Below, in pieces: positions 1 through 7,591 of a stretch of 64,000 nt of DNA. The position numbers and the translations under genes are program-made. The DNA comes from Ignavibacteriales bacterium (lineage in GTDB: Bacteria > Bacteroidota > Ignavibacteria > UBA10030): assembly GCA_026390575.1 (NCBI GenBank), contig JAPLFR010000015.1, forward strand, positions 1 to 64,000. The letters are read 5' to 3'. The notes under the pieces are model-generated. The model searched no databases. It had not been told where the DNA came from and saw only the letters and a list, made by a program, of their open reading frames with translations. How positions within the stretch are numbered: the stretch's first letter is position 1; each line of letters starts with the position of its first letter.

Positions 1-86
1 ATGTACCAAAATGGAGTAGGGATTTTTACCTTATCAATCTTGATCTCGGTTGGCGTTTCGTATATTTTAGATATTTTAGTATACAT
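1..86 (-). CDS. Partial cassette ORF running off the left edge
   Basis: An open frame starts at an ATG (86-84, minus) 27 bases after the attC core at 113 and stays open to the window edge, 28 codons in all. Its position is exactly where the next cassette gene should begin. The visible residues (MYTKISKIYETPTEIKID...) suggest no family. Real gene content is inferred only from location and an open frame. Confidence 0.35.
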   Translation of the reverse strand, partial: MYTKISKIYETPTEIKIDKVKIPTPFWY

Positions 87-112
87 TTGTTATTCTAAAA
101 TGTTCCATTGCT

Positions 113-300
113 GGCTAACGGACTGGCGCTAAGCTGCGGCGTGACCAAACCTCAACATGCACCCAGCGAAGTGAGTTCACGCTGAAAAAGAAATTATTAA
201 GACTAAATCCTATGCTCGCCATGTGCCGCTTTACGGCATCCCGTACAGCGGGATTTAACGTACTCAACTGGCAACCGTCAGCTTGAGCGCCTGGTTAGGC
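113..300 (-). repeat. attC recombination site 1
   Basis: On the minus strand the site opens with GCCTAAC (300-294), followed by the L box GCGCTCAAGCTGACGG, and closes with the partner GCTTAGCGCC and the variant core GTTAGCC (119-113). It is about 188 bp long. It follows the 151-residue cassette gene, and the next cassette begins at about 112. Confidence 0.88.
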
Positions 301-308
301 AGCCATTG

Positions 309-764
309 CTATTTTAATTTAATTGTTCTTGTTAGAATAGAATCCTTTGAATCGACTGTAAATATATGGAATTGGTACTTTCTATTTCGATAATTAGTCT
401 GCAATTCTTGCAATCCCCCCACGAAGCCACTATCAACATAAGTTTTCTCAAATTTTGTTCGCGAAACAAAACATTCAAATGTATAAACATTATTTGAATC
501 TCTGAAAAAGATTGCTTGAGCAGTTGGAACCCTGGGTGTGAAATAATGAATGTTCTCAAGAATTGTATATGCAACTTTTGCATCAGATTCAGAAATAGTA
601 GTGGAATCATATGTTAATGTACACTTAGAACGATTGTTGCTAATCTTTGTATATCTTTCTGGAATAGTTTTAGATTGACTTAAAAGATAAGCACTTGCCC
701 CGTACAGGAGAGCAAAGATGACAAAAAACAAATATTTTCTATTTATAGACTTTAGAAAGGGCAT
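309..764 (-). CDS. Cassette gene: small single-pass membrane or exported protein, unknown function
   Basis: This 151-residue protein is not recognised. It has a positively charged N-terminus and one hydrophobic segment at about residues 11-29 (YLFFVIFALLYGASAYLL), then a polar domain of about 115 residues that is probably periplasmic. Two cysteines are present, near residues 48 and 98. The stop at 309 lies 9 bases before attC 1, and the start is 34 bases after attC 2, so it fills its cassette as a typical cassette gene does. The unbroken frame and the location support a real gene. No domain or catalytic motif is visible. Confidence 0.7.
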   Translation of the reverse strand: MPFLKSINRKYLFFVIFALLYGASAYLLSQSKTIPERYTKISNNRSKCTLTYDSTTISESDAKVAYTILENIHYFTPRVPTAQAIFFRDSNNVYTFECFVSRTKFEKTYVDSGFVGGLQELQTNYRNRKYQFHIFTVDSKDSILTRTIKLK

Positions 765-797
765 TTTTCGATTATCCTTTTTAATTTAAGTATGGCT

Positions 798-994
798 GCC
801 TAACGGACTGGCGCTAAGCTGCGGCGCTGATAATTTTCAAAATACACTAAACGAAATGAGTTCATGCTGATAACCAAATTAATCTGCAATCAACCAACGA
901 GGTACTGAAAAGTAAATTTTTATAACCTAAAACCACCAGCAGCCATGCTTAACGTACCCAAGCTTTAGCCGTCAGCTTGAGCGCCTGGTTAGGC
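798..994 (-). repeat. attC recombination site 2
   Basis: The imperfect palindrome runs from GCCTAAC (994-988, minus) with L box GCGCTCAAGCTGACGG to GCTTAGCGCC and GTTAGGC (804-798). It is about 197 bp and has the same asymmetric extra C as the other sites. Confidence 0.9.
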
Positions 995-1049
995 GGCGTT
1001 ATTTTAAGTAGAAGAAACTTGTTCGGGTGAATATCTAAGTTCAACAATA

Positions 1050-2018
1050 TTATTTTGTTCTAAATAATTCGATTTCATTAGATTTGGTTATGATTGTTTT
1101 CCTGTCTAGAATACTAAAATTCTGATATTCTCTATCGGTAACAACGGCATAAACTTTGTACAATTTATTGAGATAAGCCTTGTCATTGCTTTTACCAAGG
1201 AAACAATCGCCAGAAAAATATCCGTCGACGCGAGCGCCCAAACCAGTTACAGGTTCGATCCATTCCGCAATGTCATCGTTTACTATGATATACACATAAT
1301 AATTCATTGCATTCGATACTGCCCCTTTCACACGAACATGGAGCGGTGCATGTCCTCTGTCTACCGGACCAATTGTATCTCTCATTTCACTTGTTATATC
1401 GCCATAAAGTGTAATGGTGCTTTTGTTTTCTTTTGCTGGTATATTTTTATTTTCAGATTTAAACCACTGAGGGGCAAAAACGCTTATGCTAGCAGTCGCA
1501 ATTAAAAAGAGACCAGCAATAATTGCAGCTTGATTTACACCTTTTTTATACCATTTGAAAATCTGCGGCTGGGGCTTTATTGTTTTTGCATTGGATTCTT
1601 TAGAAACGGGGTTAAGTTCTGATTGACTTATAGTCAAAGCATATTCAAAAGCATCTATTACTTCCCGACGGACTTTATCAATTTCGACAACAGGCGTTGG
1701 TAAAAAAAGATTTCGAGATTGATGGTGTTTAATAATATCATCCACTAGTTCTTGTCTTGATTTCAAAAGCTTTAAAAACCATTCGATTTTCTTGATAAGA
1801 GCCTGAGGAGAGGCGTGTTTCTCTGGAATGGATAAATATGAAAAATTATCTTCCAAGTTAAAATAAATATCCAAGATCATCTGATAAATCTCATCAGATC
1901 GGTGGAAATGACCATAACCGTTGTCAGGTCTATATTCTTTTTTTATTTCTCGATAGTCCTCCAATTTAGCCCGAACAAATTTTTCGAGATAATCGCGTGT
2001 ATTTGGGATAAGATTCAT
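1050..2018 (-). CDS. Cassette gene: membrane protein with helical cytoplasmic half and beta-rich outer half
   Basis: This 322-residue protein has three visible parts. A charged, mostly helical N-terminal region covers about residues 1-150. A single transmembrane segment lies at about 163-183 (AAIIAGLFLIATASISVFA). A C-terminal, probably extracytoplasmic, domain contains YVYIIVNDD, a conserved-looking WIEPVTGLGARVDGYFSG stretch and FLGKS. That C-terminal pattern resembles small Ig-like sensor modules of bacterial membrane proteins, but I cannot name the family. The start is 30 bases after attC 3 and the stop 55 bases before attC 2. A signalling or defence effector is possible but only inferred from the layout. 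Confidence 0.75.
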   Translation of the reverse strand: MNLIPNTRDYLEKFVRAKLEDYREIKKEYRPDNGYGHFHRSDEIYQMILDIYFNLEDNFSYLSIPEKHASPQALIKKIEWFLKLLKSRQELVDDIIKHHQSRNLFLPTPVVEIDKVRREVIDAFEYALTISQSELNPVSKESNAKTIKPQPQIFKWYKKGVNQAAIIAGLFLIATASISVFAPQWFKSENKNIPAKENKSTITLYGDITSEMRDTIGPVDRGHAPLHVRVKGAVSNAMNYYVYIIVNDDIAEWIEPVTGLGARVDGYFSGDCFLGKSNDKAYLNKLYKVYAVVTDREYQNFSILDRKTIITKSNEIELFRTK

Positions 2019-2048
2019 AAGATTCTTTCTTTAATATACGGTCACGCC

Positions 2049-2207
2049 GCCTAACGGACTGCGGCTAAGCTGACCGCGTGACCAACTTTAATGTTACACA
2101 AAACGAAACAGGTTCACGCTACCAAGTGAATTATTAAAAACAAAACCTCTATTTGCCATGTTAATTGCTCCCACGCTCATCCGGTCAGCTTGAGCCGCTG
2201 GTTAGGT
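2049..2207 (-). repeat. attC recombination site 3
   Basis: GTTAGGT/ACCTAAC core at 2201-2207 and GCCTAAC/GTTAGGC at 2049-2055 flank L boxes GCGGCTCAAGCTGACCGG and GCTTAGCCGC. The site is about 159 bp. The outer arms have changed together (GCGGCT pairs with AGCCGC), a compensatory difference from the other sites that supports selection on the folded structure. Confidence 0.9.
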
Positions 2208-2290
2208 GGCGCAATATGATAATTGCAATATAGATCGAAAATATTTTATTATTTATCATGCTTCTTTACTAAAACAAGCATTTCAATTTG

Positions 2291-2770
2291 CTATATGGTT
2301 TTATTATCAGGAGAAATACGGACGTTTAATTGCTGCGGAATTCCGACGAAGGGTGGAAATGGAAAATCGAGACACTTGCAAATATAACGGCCACATTCCT
2401 CGTGAATTCTCGTTACACGCAAAAGAGCGTGTGGCATACCAATCAAATCATCATACTTCATTGAAAGCGGATGATTCTGAACATGAAAGACAGCATTTCG
2501 AAAACGTTTTAAAGGTTCATATAACACACGTACCTCCTCAGCAATTGAGAGCGGAATTTCATGAAACTTATCCAAAAATTCGACAACGGAAAAAAGTAAG
2601 CCGTGCCAAATGATAACAAATTTGCCAGATGAAGAAGCAAACAAATCATGATAGGATTCAATTGGATCGCTGGTATGCGATTGATCAAAACATTCTCTCA
2701 CAATTTGTGCCCGACACCAAGCATAATAGACAGATTGTAATTGTTCATTGTTCATATATGATTGCGCCAC
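2291..2770 (-). CDS. Cassette gene: HEPN-like protein, putative RNase or toxin
   Basis: A 159-residue frame from a GTG at 2770 that overlaps the attC 4 core; an ATG at 2755 (residue 6) is an alternative start. The protein is mostly helical and contains RNAVFH at residues 91-96, which fits the Rx4-6H catalytic signature of HEPN domains. A preceding hydrophobic helix (VIIWHGLLFSVVEFLDKF) fits the HEPN four-helix bundle. HEPN proteins are commonly metal-independent RNases in toxin-antitoxin and phage-exclusion systems. Family assignment rests on this motif and general helical character, so it is provisional. No separate antitoxin frame is visible. An antisense 135-codon frame (2206-2613) is treated as a shadow. 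Confidence 0.6.
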   Translation of the reverse strand: MAQSYMNNEQLQSVYYAWCRAQIVRECFDQSHTSDPIESYHDLFASSSGKFVIIWHGLLFSVVEFLDKFHEIPLSIAEEVRVLYEPLKRFRNAVFHVQNHPLSMKYDDLIGMPHALLRVTRIHEECGRYICKCLDFPFPPFVGIPQQLNVRISPDNKTI

Positions 2771-2962
2771 CTAACGGATGGGCGCTAAGCTGCGGCGTTG
2801 ATAACTTTCAAGTTGCTGAAAACGAAACAGGTTCATGCACAAAACCAAATTAATAAGTCTCAAAGTTATAGGTACTAAAAACTGAATAACAAAAACGTAA
2901 ACCACCACGAGCAATGTAAATTGCACCCAGCTCATTCCGTCAGCTTGAGCGCTTGGTTAGGC
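2769..2962 (-). repeat. attC recombination site 4
   Basis: GCCTAAC (2962-2956) with L box AGCGCTCAAGCTGACGG pairs with GCTTAGCGCC and core GTTAGGT (2775-2769). It is about 194 bp. The preceding gene reads into it: the last residues RPNQALKLTE of the HXXEE protein are encoded by the attC arm. Confidence 0.9.
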
Positions 2963-3582
2963 CGCTTGAATTTGTGACGGATATATAGAATGACACCAGC
3001 TATCACCATGTAGAAACAGATCGATAGGCCATCCCACAGATATTCATTCCAATACGGATTGACAATCACTCCAGCTTGAATCAACAACCAGATAGTCCAA
3101 ATCCCCCACGGAACATGAACCAACCAAGCGGAAACCATGCCAGGATTAAAAAACCGTTTGCCAACTATCCCGAGAATGAGATGAATCACAGCCTGGAAGA
3201 TGAAGAAATAGGGTATCCATGCCGCTTGAGTCAGATCAGCTTTGGAAACTGCATTAAGGCTGGCGAGTGGAAAAAAGAACCAGACAACCATATTGATCCA
3301 GAAAATAGCGGTCGAGTCAACGAGTCCAGTTTCAGGATCCATCTTGTAAATATTCTTGTTTATAAATTTGGCAAAGCCACCCGGAAAAATATATTCATCA
3401 ATCTCGTGGAGCATATAAAGCGGGGTGGACATCAGCAATGCAAACAAGACCGTACTTTTTGGTAGGACAATTACGACCAGATAGATTGTAAGGAAAATGC
3501 TAACGATCACACCAGTCTTTTGCCAGTTTTCCTTGAACCAGAAGAAATATTCTTTGAAAGTCATATCTGTTTCCTGTTTCAT
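2932..3582 (-). CDS. Cassette gene: HXXEE-family membrane protein
   Basis: This 216-residue integral membrane protein has about five or six hydrophobic segments. The motif HEIDEYIFPGGF at residues 59-70 matches the HXXEE family signature with Asp in the first acidic position. The function of HXXEE proteins is not established; the conserved His and acidic residues suggest metal binding or an intramembrane reaction. The C-terminal RPNQALKLTE is not part of the fold: it is translation of the attC arm, a well-known signature of genes captured as integron cassettes. Start ATG 3582 lies 35 bases after attC 5. Confidence 0.85.
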   Translation of the reverse strand: MKQETDMTFKEYFFWFKENWQKTGVIVSIFLTIYLVVIVLPKSTVLFALLMSTPLYMLHEIDEYIFPGGFAKFINKNIYKMDPETGLVDSTAIFWINMVVWFFFPLASLNAVSKADLTQAAWIPYFFIFQAVIHLILGIVGKRFFNPGMVSAWLVHVPWGIWTIWLLIQAGVIVNPYWNEYLWDGLSICFYMVIAGVILYIRHKFKRPNQALKLTE

Positions 3583-3616
3583 GCGACTGAGCGCATATTA
3601 ATGTTCAAATAAAGCG

Positions 3617-3773
3617 GCCTAACGGACTGTTGCTAAGCTGCGGCGCTGAAAAGTTTCGTAATGCACCAACGAAACAAGTCCCACAACGAAAGTTTTATCT
3701 TTTGCACCCAGCCATTGCTCGCCATGTTTAACGCACACAGCTGGCAACCGTCAGCTTGAGCAACTGGTTATGT
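3617..3773 (-). repeat. attC recombination site 5
   Basis: Cores ACATAAC (3773-3767, minus) and GTTAGGC (3623-3617, minus) flank L boxes TTGCTCAAGCTGACGG and GCTTAGCAAC. The site is about 157 bp. The arm sequence differs from its neighbours (TTGCTC pairs with AGCAAC), again with matched changes on both arms. Confidence 0.85.
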
Positions 3774-3875
3774 TATAGTTTCTTTGTTGTACAAACTTTC
3801 CACACAACAATGCTTGCTCACGCCATCATAACTTGAATTATTCTGAGCACGGGCAGCGCATTACCGAGATTCTTT

Positions 3876-4031
3876 TTAGAACTTAACGTGTACCGCTTTT
3901 ATGATTTCGTACCAAACAAAACTTGTTAACGACTCGACCATGTAGAAAGCAACAAACTTCTAATTCCGTACGACGCCAATAAATAACCAAAGCCAGTAGA
4001 AAGAAATTACCAATCTAAATAAGTAACGCAA
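3876..4031 (-). pseudogene. Amber-interrupted mini-ORF in an otherwise ORF-less cassette
   Basis: The cassette between attC 6 and attC 5 has no frame above 60 codons. On the minus strand one frame runs from a TTG at 4031 to a TAA at 3876-3878 with a single in-frame TAG at 3960-3962. The 5' part encodes a hydrophobic peptide (RYLFRLVISFYWLWLFIG). The 3' part encodes 27 codons including FVWYEIIKAVHVKF. The protein-like composition on both sides of the TAG suggests a small membrane protein of about 51 residues broken by one substitution. It could also be chance; a regulatory or non-coding role for the cassette is the alternative. Confidence 0.35.
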
Positions 4032-4052
4032 ACAATGTGCGCTGCACGTGCA

Positions 4053-4211
4053 ACATAACGGATCGGCGCTAAGCTGCGGCGCTGATGAATTTCGTAATGC
4101 GACCAACGAAGCGAGTTCATGCTGATAAATATATTATTAAGCATCTAAAACTTTGCGCGCAATGTAAATTGCTCCCACGCTCAATCCGTCAGCTTGAGCG
4201 CCTGGTTAGGC
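4053..4211 (-). repeat. attC recombination site 6 (array-proximal)
   Basis: GCCTAAC (4211-4205, minus) with L box GCGCTCAAGCTGACGG pairs with GCTTAGCGCC and core GTTATGT (4059-4053). It is about 159 bp. It closes the first cassette after the attI-like site. The TAA stop of the AbiU2-like gene is supplied by the GCCTAAC core itself. Confidence 0.88.
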
Positions 4212-4916
4212 AACAAATTCTTCAGATATTTTTAAAAGATCGTTAATGATATTTTTCAAAGACAGAGAACTTCTTTCGGCATCTTCGCCAAGAAAGAAAT
4301 CTTCATTGATAAAACCATGAACAGTACTTGTGTAAGCAGTCCCAACAACGATTACAAAGTTTTGCGCGTAAGTAATTAAATTATATGCATCTCTGAAACT
4401 TGTAGTCGGAGATCCAGAAATATCCATAAGCTCTCTATGGGCAATTCGTTTATCGCGTATTACCTTCAAGGCAAGAAGCGAATTAGAATTATCCAATGAA
4501 GGCATCGTTGATTGAAAGTGATCAACAATGATCCTATTTAGTTCTGCCGAAGTAATTGACCATGAATTATTGAGGAGAATTCCAAGGTTTGCCAAATGCT
4601 GACAAACCAGTGGGCGTTCGATTATTTCAAGATTATCAACATTTTCAGAAATTATTTGGAGAGTTGTTGGGACACTTATTACTTCATAGCGTTTGTCTAT
4701 CGGTTCAAATAGCTTGGTAATGTGAACTATGAGATGATCAGAAAGAATCATCTGGAGATTCTGAAAAAAGAGAACATATGGTGTTCCTTCTAATTGTTTA
4801 CCATACTTGCCGATTGACATTAAGAGCGAATACGACAACCGAGACATATAAATGTCTTGAACGATGCCCTTGTCTAAATAATAGACGAATTTCTCTTTTA
4901 GATTATCGAAATCCAT
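4206..4916 (-). CDS. Cassette gene: AbiU2-like HEPN protein
   Basis: This 236-residue helical protein contains IRDKRIAHREL around residues 153-163. Arg154 and His160 form an Rx5H HEPN catalytic signature, and the surrounding LKVIRDKRIAH block is the hallmark I associate with the AbiU2 HEPN family of abortive-infection proteins. FEPIDKR (residues 70-76) also fits that family. Likely role, by family knowledge: an RNA-targeting phage-exclusion or toxin component. It is the first cassette after the integron platform, the position usually best expressed. Its stop codon overlaps attC 6, so the gene fills its cassette completely. Confidence 0.75.
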   Translation of the reverse strand: MDFDNLKEKFVYYLDKGIVQDIYMSRLSYSLLMSIGKYGKQLEGTPYVLFFQNLQMILSDHLIVHITKLFEPIDKRYEVISVPTTLQIISENVDNLEIIERPLVCQHLANLGILLNNSWSITSAELNRIIVDHFQSTMPSLDNSNSLLALKVIRDKRIAHRELMDISGSPTTSFRDAYNLITYAQNFVIVVGTAYTSTVHGFINEDFFLGEDAERSSLSLKNIINDLLKISEEFVA

Positions 4917-4931
4917 ATTTATGAATTTGTT

Positions 4932-5000
4932 GCCTAACTACTGATTAGATAGACATTGTCTATGTTCCACGCTTATAAGCGTAAAATATAGATTCTTATT
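4932..5000 (-). other. attI-like integration site (platform end of array)
   Basis: GTTAGGC reads on the minus strand at 4938-4932, immediately before the first cassette, but without the long palindromic partner that attC sites have. A single core between the first cassette gene and the divergent integrase remnant is what an attI site looks like. The outer limit (about 5000) is a guess, because attI sequences outside the core are not conserved. Confidence 0.55.
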
Positions 5001-5045
5001 AAAACAAATTGTAACTTTTACCAATCGCTAATATAGGAGGCTACC

Positions 5046-5311
5046 CTGGCGACTAAACTTCTTGACCTAGTGCGGGAACTGCCCAACTTAAACACCTCAG
5101 CCCCCGTTCGGAAGATTCTTATGCTCAACGGATTAAACGCTTTGTTCTCTTCCATAACAAACGCCATCCTGTCGAAATGGGAGAAAAAGAAATTCGTAGC
5201 TACCCGATATACCTCACTTGCGATAAATATGTCTCTTCCTCTAATCAAAATCAAGTATCGAATGCAATAATATTTTATTTCTCACAAGTACTGCATAAAT
5301 CACTTGGGTAA
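5046..5311 (+). pseudogene. intI: Integron integrase (IntI) remnant, N-terminal fragment
   Basis: A strong AGGAGG at 5035-5040 precedes a CTG (5046) where an ATG is expected. The frame reads LATKLLDLVREL, then a one-base deletion near 5085 shifts it. The next frame, from 5087, reads LKHLSPRSEDSYAQRIKRF, LFHNKRHPVEMGEKEIRSY and SSSNQNQVSNAIIF to a TAA at 5309. These blocks align in order with the N-terminal core-binding domain of IntI tyrosine recombinases (LDQLR, LHYSLRTEQAY, RFHGVRHP, VSVSTHRQALAALLFFY in IntI1). The catalytic domain with the Arg-His-Arg-Tyr residues is absent. About one third of a normal ~320-residue IntI remains. Orientation is divergent from the cassettes, as in functional integrons. 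Confidence 0.85.
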
Positions 5312-5421
5312 TTTGGCGATATTCTGCCTCCGTTCTGCCGGAGTTGCGAAAAGGTTTTGAGATAGGATCTCATTATTTTTCTCTTTTTCCTTTTCACTTA
5401 ATATCTTATACTTGAGTTAGT

Positions 5422-6843
5422 ATGGGACCACTAAAAACAGATGTGATCGTTATTGGCGAAGGCATTACCGGACTTTGTCTTGCCTACTGGCTGAAGAAAC
5501 GCGGTATCAATGTTACGGTGCTTGCAAAAGATAGTGAAGTGGGCGGAACAATGAAGTCGGTGCAGGAGCAAGGTTTTTTGTATGAGACCGGCGCAAACAC
5601 CGCGCTCGAAACAACCCCTCTCTTCAAAGAACTTATCTCAGACTTGAGGTTGGAATCAGAATTCACTTACGCCAACCCGGAAGGCAAGAATCGTTATATC
5701 CTCCGCGATGGTATTTTACATTCGATGCCGCTGGGACCCGGTTCTTTTTTCTCAACCAAACTCTTTTCCACCGCTGCAAAATTTCGTGTCATGAAAGAAC
5801 CATTCATTGGACGCGCAGAGAAAGAGGAAAGTATCGCTGAGTTTGTTGAACGAAGATTAGGACGCGAATTTCTTGATTACGCCATCGATCCGTTCGTGGC
5901 AGGTGTTTTTGCCGGAAAGCCGGAACAGTTAAGCGTACGCTCCGCATTCCCTAAACTGTATGCGCTGGAAGAAAAGTACGGCGGATTGGTAAAAGGGATG
6001 ATCAAAGGCGCGCAGGAAAGAAAACAACGGGCAGAGAAAGCGAAAGACCGCGCTGAAACATTTTCCTTCGTCAGCGGGATGCAAACATTACCGCACGCTA
6101 TCGGCGATTCGCTTGGCAAGACGGTTCTTTTTAACGCAAAAGTTACCGGTATCCGCAACCTGACAACTGCACGCGAAGAGCCGTCGGATGAACCCGATGC
6201 GCGGCGTTACCTTGTTGAATACCTCCGCAACGGCAAAGAGGAAGAGATTGAAGCGGATGTCGTCGTGTTTGCTATTCCCGCCTACGACGCTGCGCCCATT
6301 ATCAAATCATTGTCGATGGAAACAGCACATGTGCTTTCCTCCATTTATTATTCCCCGATTATCTCTATATTCTTGGGTGTGAAGCGAGATGACATCGGGC
6401 ACACGCTGGATGGTTTTGGATTCCTTATTCCATCGAAGGAAAAACGAAAAATCCTCGGCTGTTTATGGAACTCATGCTTATTTGGAAATCGCGCACCCGC
6501 AGGATTAGTGGCACTCAATGCATTCGTTGGCGGCGCCCGTCAGCCGGAATTGACCGGGTTCAATGATGAACAAATTATTCAGATGACGCTTGATGAGCTC
6601 AAATCTATTATGCAATTTTCAGGAAAACCCGTATATTTAAACATAACACGCTGGCAAAAATCCATTCCGCAATACGAAATAGGATACCAGCAAAAAATGG
6701 ACTTGCTTGCCCAGTTTGAAGAAGCCAATCAGGGTATTTTGCTGGCTGGAAACTATCGCGGCGGCATTTCGGTTGGCGACTGTGTGAAAAATGCGTATGA
6801 GATTGCAGAGAGTATTTCCTCGCAGATACTCTCAACACGTTAG
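5422..6843 (+). CDS. hemY: Protoporphyrinogen oxidase, HemY type
   Basis: This 473-residue FAD enzyme is expected to oxidise protoporphyrinogen IX to protoporphyrin IX in heme synthesis. The N-terminal dinucleotide fold is clear (VIVIGEGITGL, residues 9-19), followed by the conserved GG(T)-type stretch EVGGTMKS. The DPFVAGVFAG block near residue 155 is typical of PPOX enzymes, as is the C-terminal FAD-binding stretch with LAGNYRGGISVGDCVKNAYE. Length fits HemY (450-480). The start ATG 5422 gives the motif at the usual position. It stands alone, but heme supply fits the cytochrome-rich region nearby. Confidence 0.9.
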   Translation: MGPLKTDVIVIGEGITGLCLAYWLKKRGINVTVLAKDSEVGGTMKSVQEQGFLYETGANTALETTPLFKELISDLRLESEFTYANPEGKNRYILRDGILHSMPLGPGSFFSTKLFSTAAKFRVMKEPFIGRAEKEESIAEFVERRLGREFLDYAIDPFVAGVFAGKPEQLSVRSAFPKLYALEEKYGGLVKGMIKGAQERKQRAEKAKDRAETFSFVSGMQTLPHAIGDSLGKTVLFNAKVTGIRNLTTAREEPSDEPDARRYLVEYLRNGKEEEIEADVVVFAIPAYDAAPIIKSLSMETAHVLSSIYYSPIISIFLGVKRDDIGHTLDGFGFLIPSKEKRKILGCLWNSCLFGNRAPAGLVALNAFVGGARQPELTGFNDEQIIQMTLDELKSIMQFSGKPVYLNITRWQKSIPQYEIGYQQKMDLLAQFEEANQGILLAGNYRGGISVGDCVKNAYEIAESISSQILSTR

Positions 6844-6877
6844 ACTTTATTTGATGTTCTCCTTGAAAGGATTTGCT

Positions 6878-7591
6878 ATGAAAAAGAATATCCCGCTTTT
6901 CGTTTTATTGTGCAGTTTTATAACAACCGCTGCGCTGCTGGCACAAGTACAGCAGGCAGTATATCAAGATGAAGATACCCCGTCTGAATCGTTCACCATC
7001 CTGCTGAAAGATGAGTGGGCGTACTTGAATGATGCCGTTACCCAGCTGAAAAATGAAACAGAAAAAAAAGGTGAATTTGAGACAACAAATGAATTTCAAG
7101 CTCGTGTAGCTCGTTCCCGCGATTTCCTTCAAAACAAACTGAATACACATCTCAAGGATACAAAGCTGGACCGCAGAGTGTTTGGTTTGTGGTTTAAAGC
7201 AGCGCTTATCTTATACAACGCTGACTCGGAAATATATTCTCTGAAATGTCCAACGATTATCGAAGCGCCGTACAGCGTTCCGACCGTGGATTGTCTTATT
7301 CCGTCTAATCAGTATGTTGATTTGGCGGACAGCATCCGGGGCGGTTATCGGACATCAAGTATCTTTTTGAAATTCAATCCGGATTTTGAATGGAAAGTCG
7401 GAAGAAACGAAGCACAATCAGCAAAAGGAAATGAATCCAATATATTTTTCAAAATTCATTTTGTTGTAAATTTGAGCCAGGAAGGATCAGCCATTCACGG
7501 GCAATTGAAAATAATTCCAAAAGATATTGCCTTGATAAATAAAAGCAATAATTACGTCTACTGGAAAACTGAGATACAAGAGAAGCAATGA
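6878..7591 (+). CDS. Exported protein of unknown function
   Basis: The frame is open from 6791, but I place the start at ATG 6878, preceded by GAAAGG at 6865-6870, because it gives a clean signal peptide (MKKNIPLFVLLCSFITTAALLAQ). The mature part is about 214 residues, rich in charged residues in its first half (TQLKNETEKKGEFETTNEF), then beta-like. Two cysteines occur in mid-protein (LKCP, VDCLIP). No family is recognised. It lies 34 bases after hemY and may be co-transcribed. Confidence 0.7.
   Translation: MKKNIPLFVLLCSFITTAALLAQVQQAVYQDEDTPSESFTILLKDEWAYLNDAVTQLKNETEKKGEFETTNEFQARVARSRDFLQNKLNTHLKDTKLDRRVFGLWFKAALILYNADSEIYSLKCPTIIEAPYSVPTVDCLIPSNQYVDLADSIRGGYRTSSIFLKFNPDFEWKVGRNEAQSAKGNESNIFFKIHFVVNLSQEGSAIHGQLKIIPKDIALINKSNNYVYWKTEIQEKQ

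Larger units (their letters stand above)
1..5311 (-). mobile_element. Sedentary integron cassette array with inactivated integrase
   Basis: Six attC sites, all in the same orientation, alternate with minus-strand cassette genes. In each site the arm carrying the extra unpaired C (GCGCTCAAGC versus GCGCTAAGC) lies at the higher coordinate, which fixes the reading direction as minus. The proximal end (about 4932-5045) has a simple attI-like core followed by a divergent integrase remnant, the canonical intI/attI/cassette layout. The array continues past the left edge, so the cassette count is a minimum. With no complete intI in the window, any new cassette movement would need an integrase encoded elsewhere. 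Confidence 0.9.

Noticed and set aside
2206-2613. 135-codon plus-strand ORF opposite the HEPN-like cassette gene
   Set aside because: It is antisense to a better frame that matches cassette orientation and has a HEPN motif. Its composition (many His, Arg, Gln) looks like a shadow frame.
113-4211. Reading the repeated units as a CRISPR array or REP elements
   Set aside because: Units are far apart, of unequal length and contain genes. The arms have GCCTAAC/GTTAGGC cores and an unpaired C, which identify attC sites.
5018-5270. 78- and 66-codon ORFs on both strands in the integrase remnant
   Set aside because: The 66-codon plus frame is the out-of-frame reading of the decayed intI, and the minus frame is its shadow. 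Only the frame-corrected translation matches a family.
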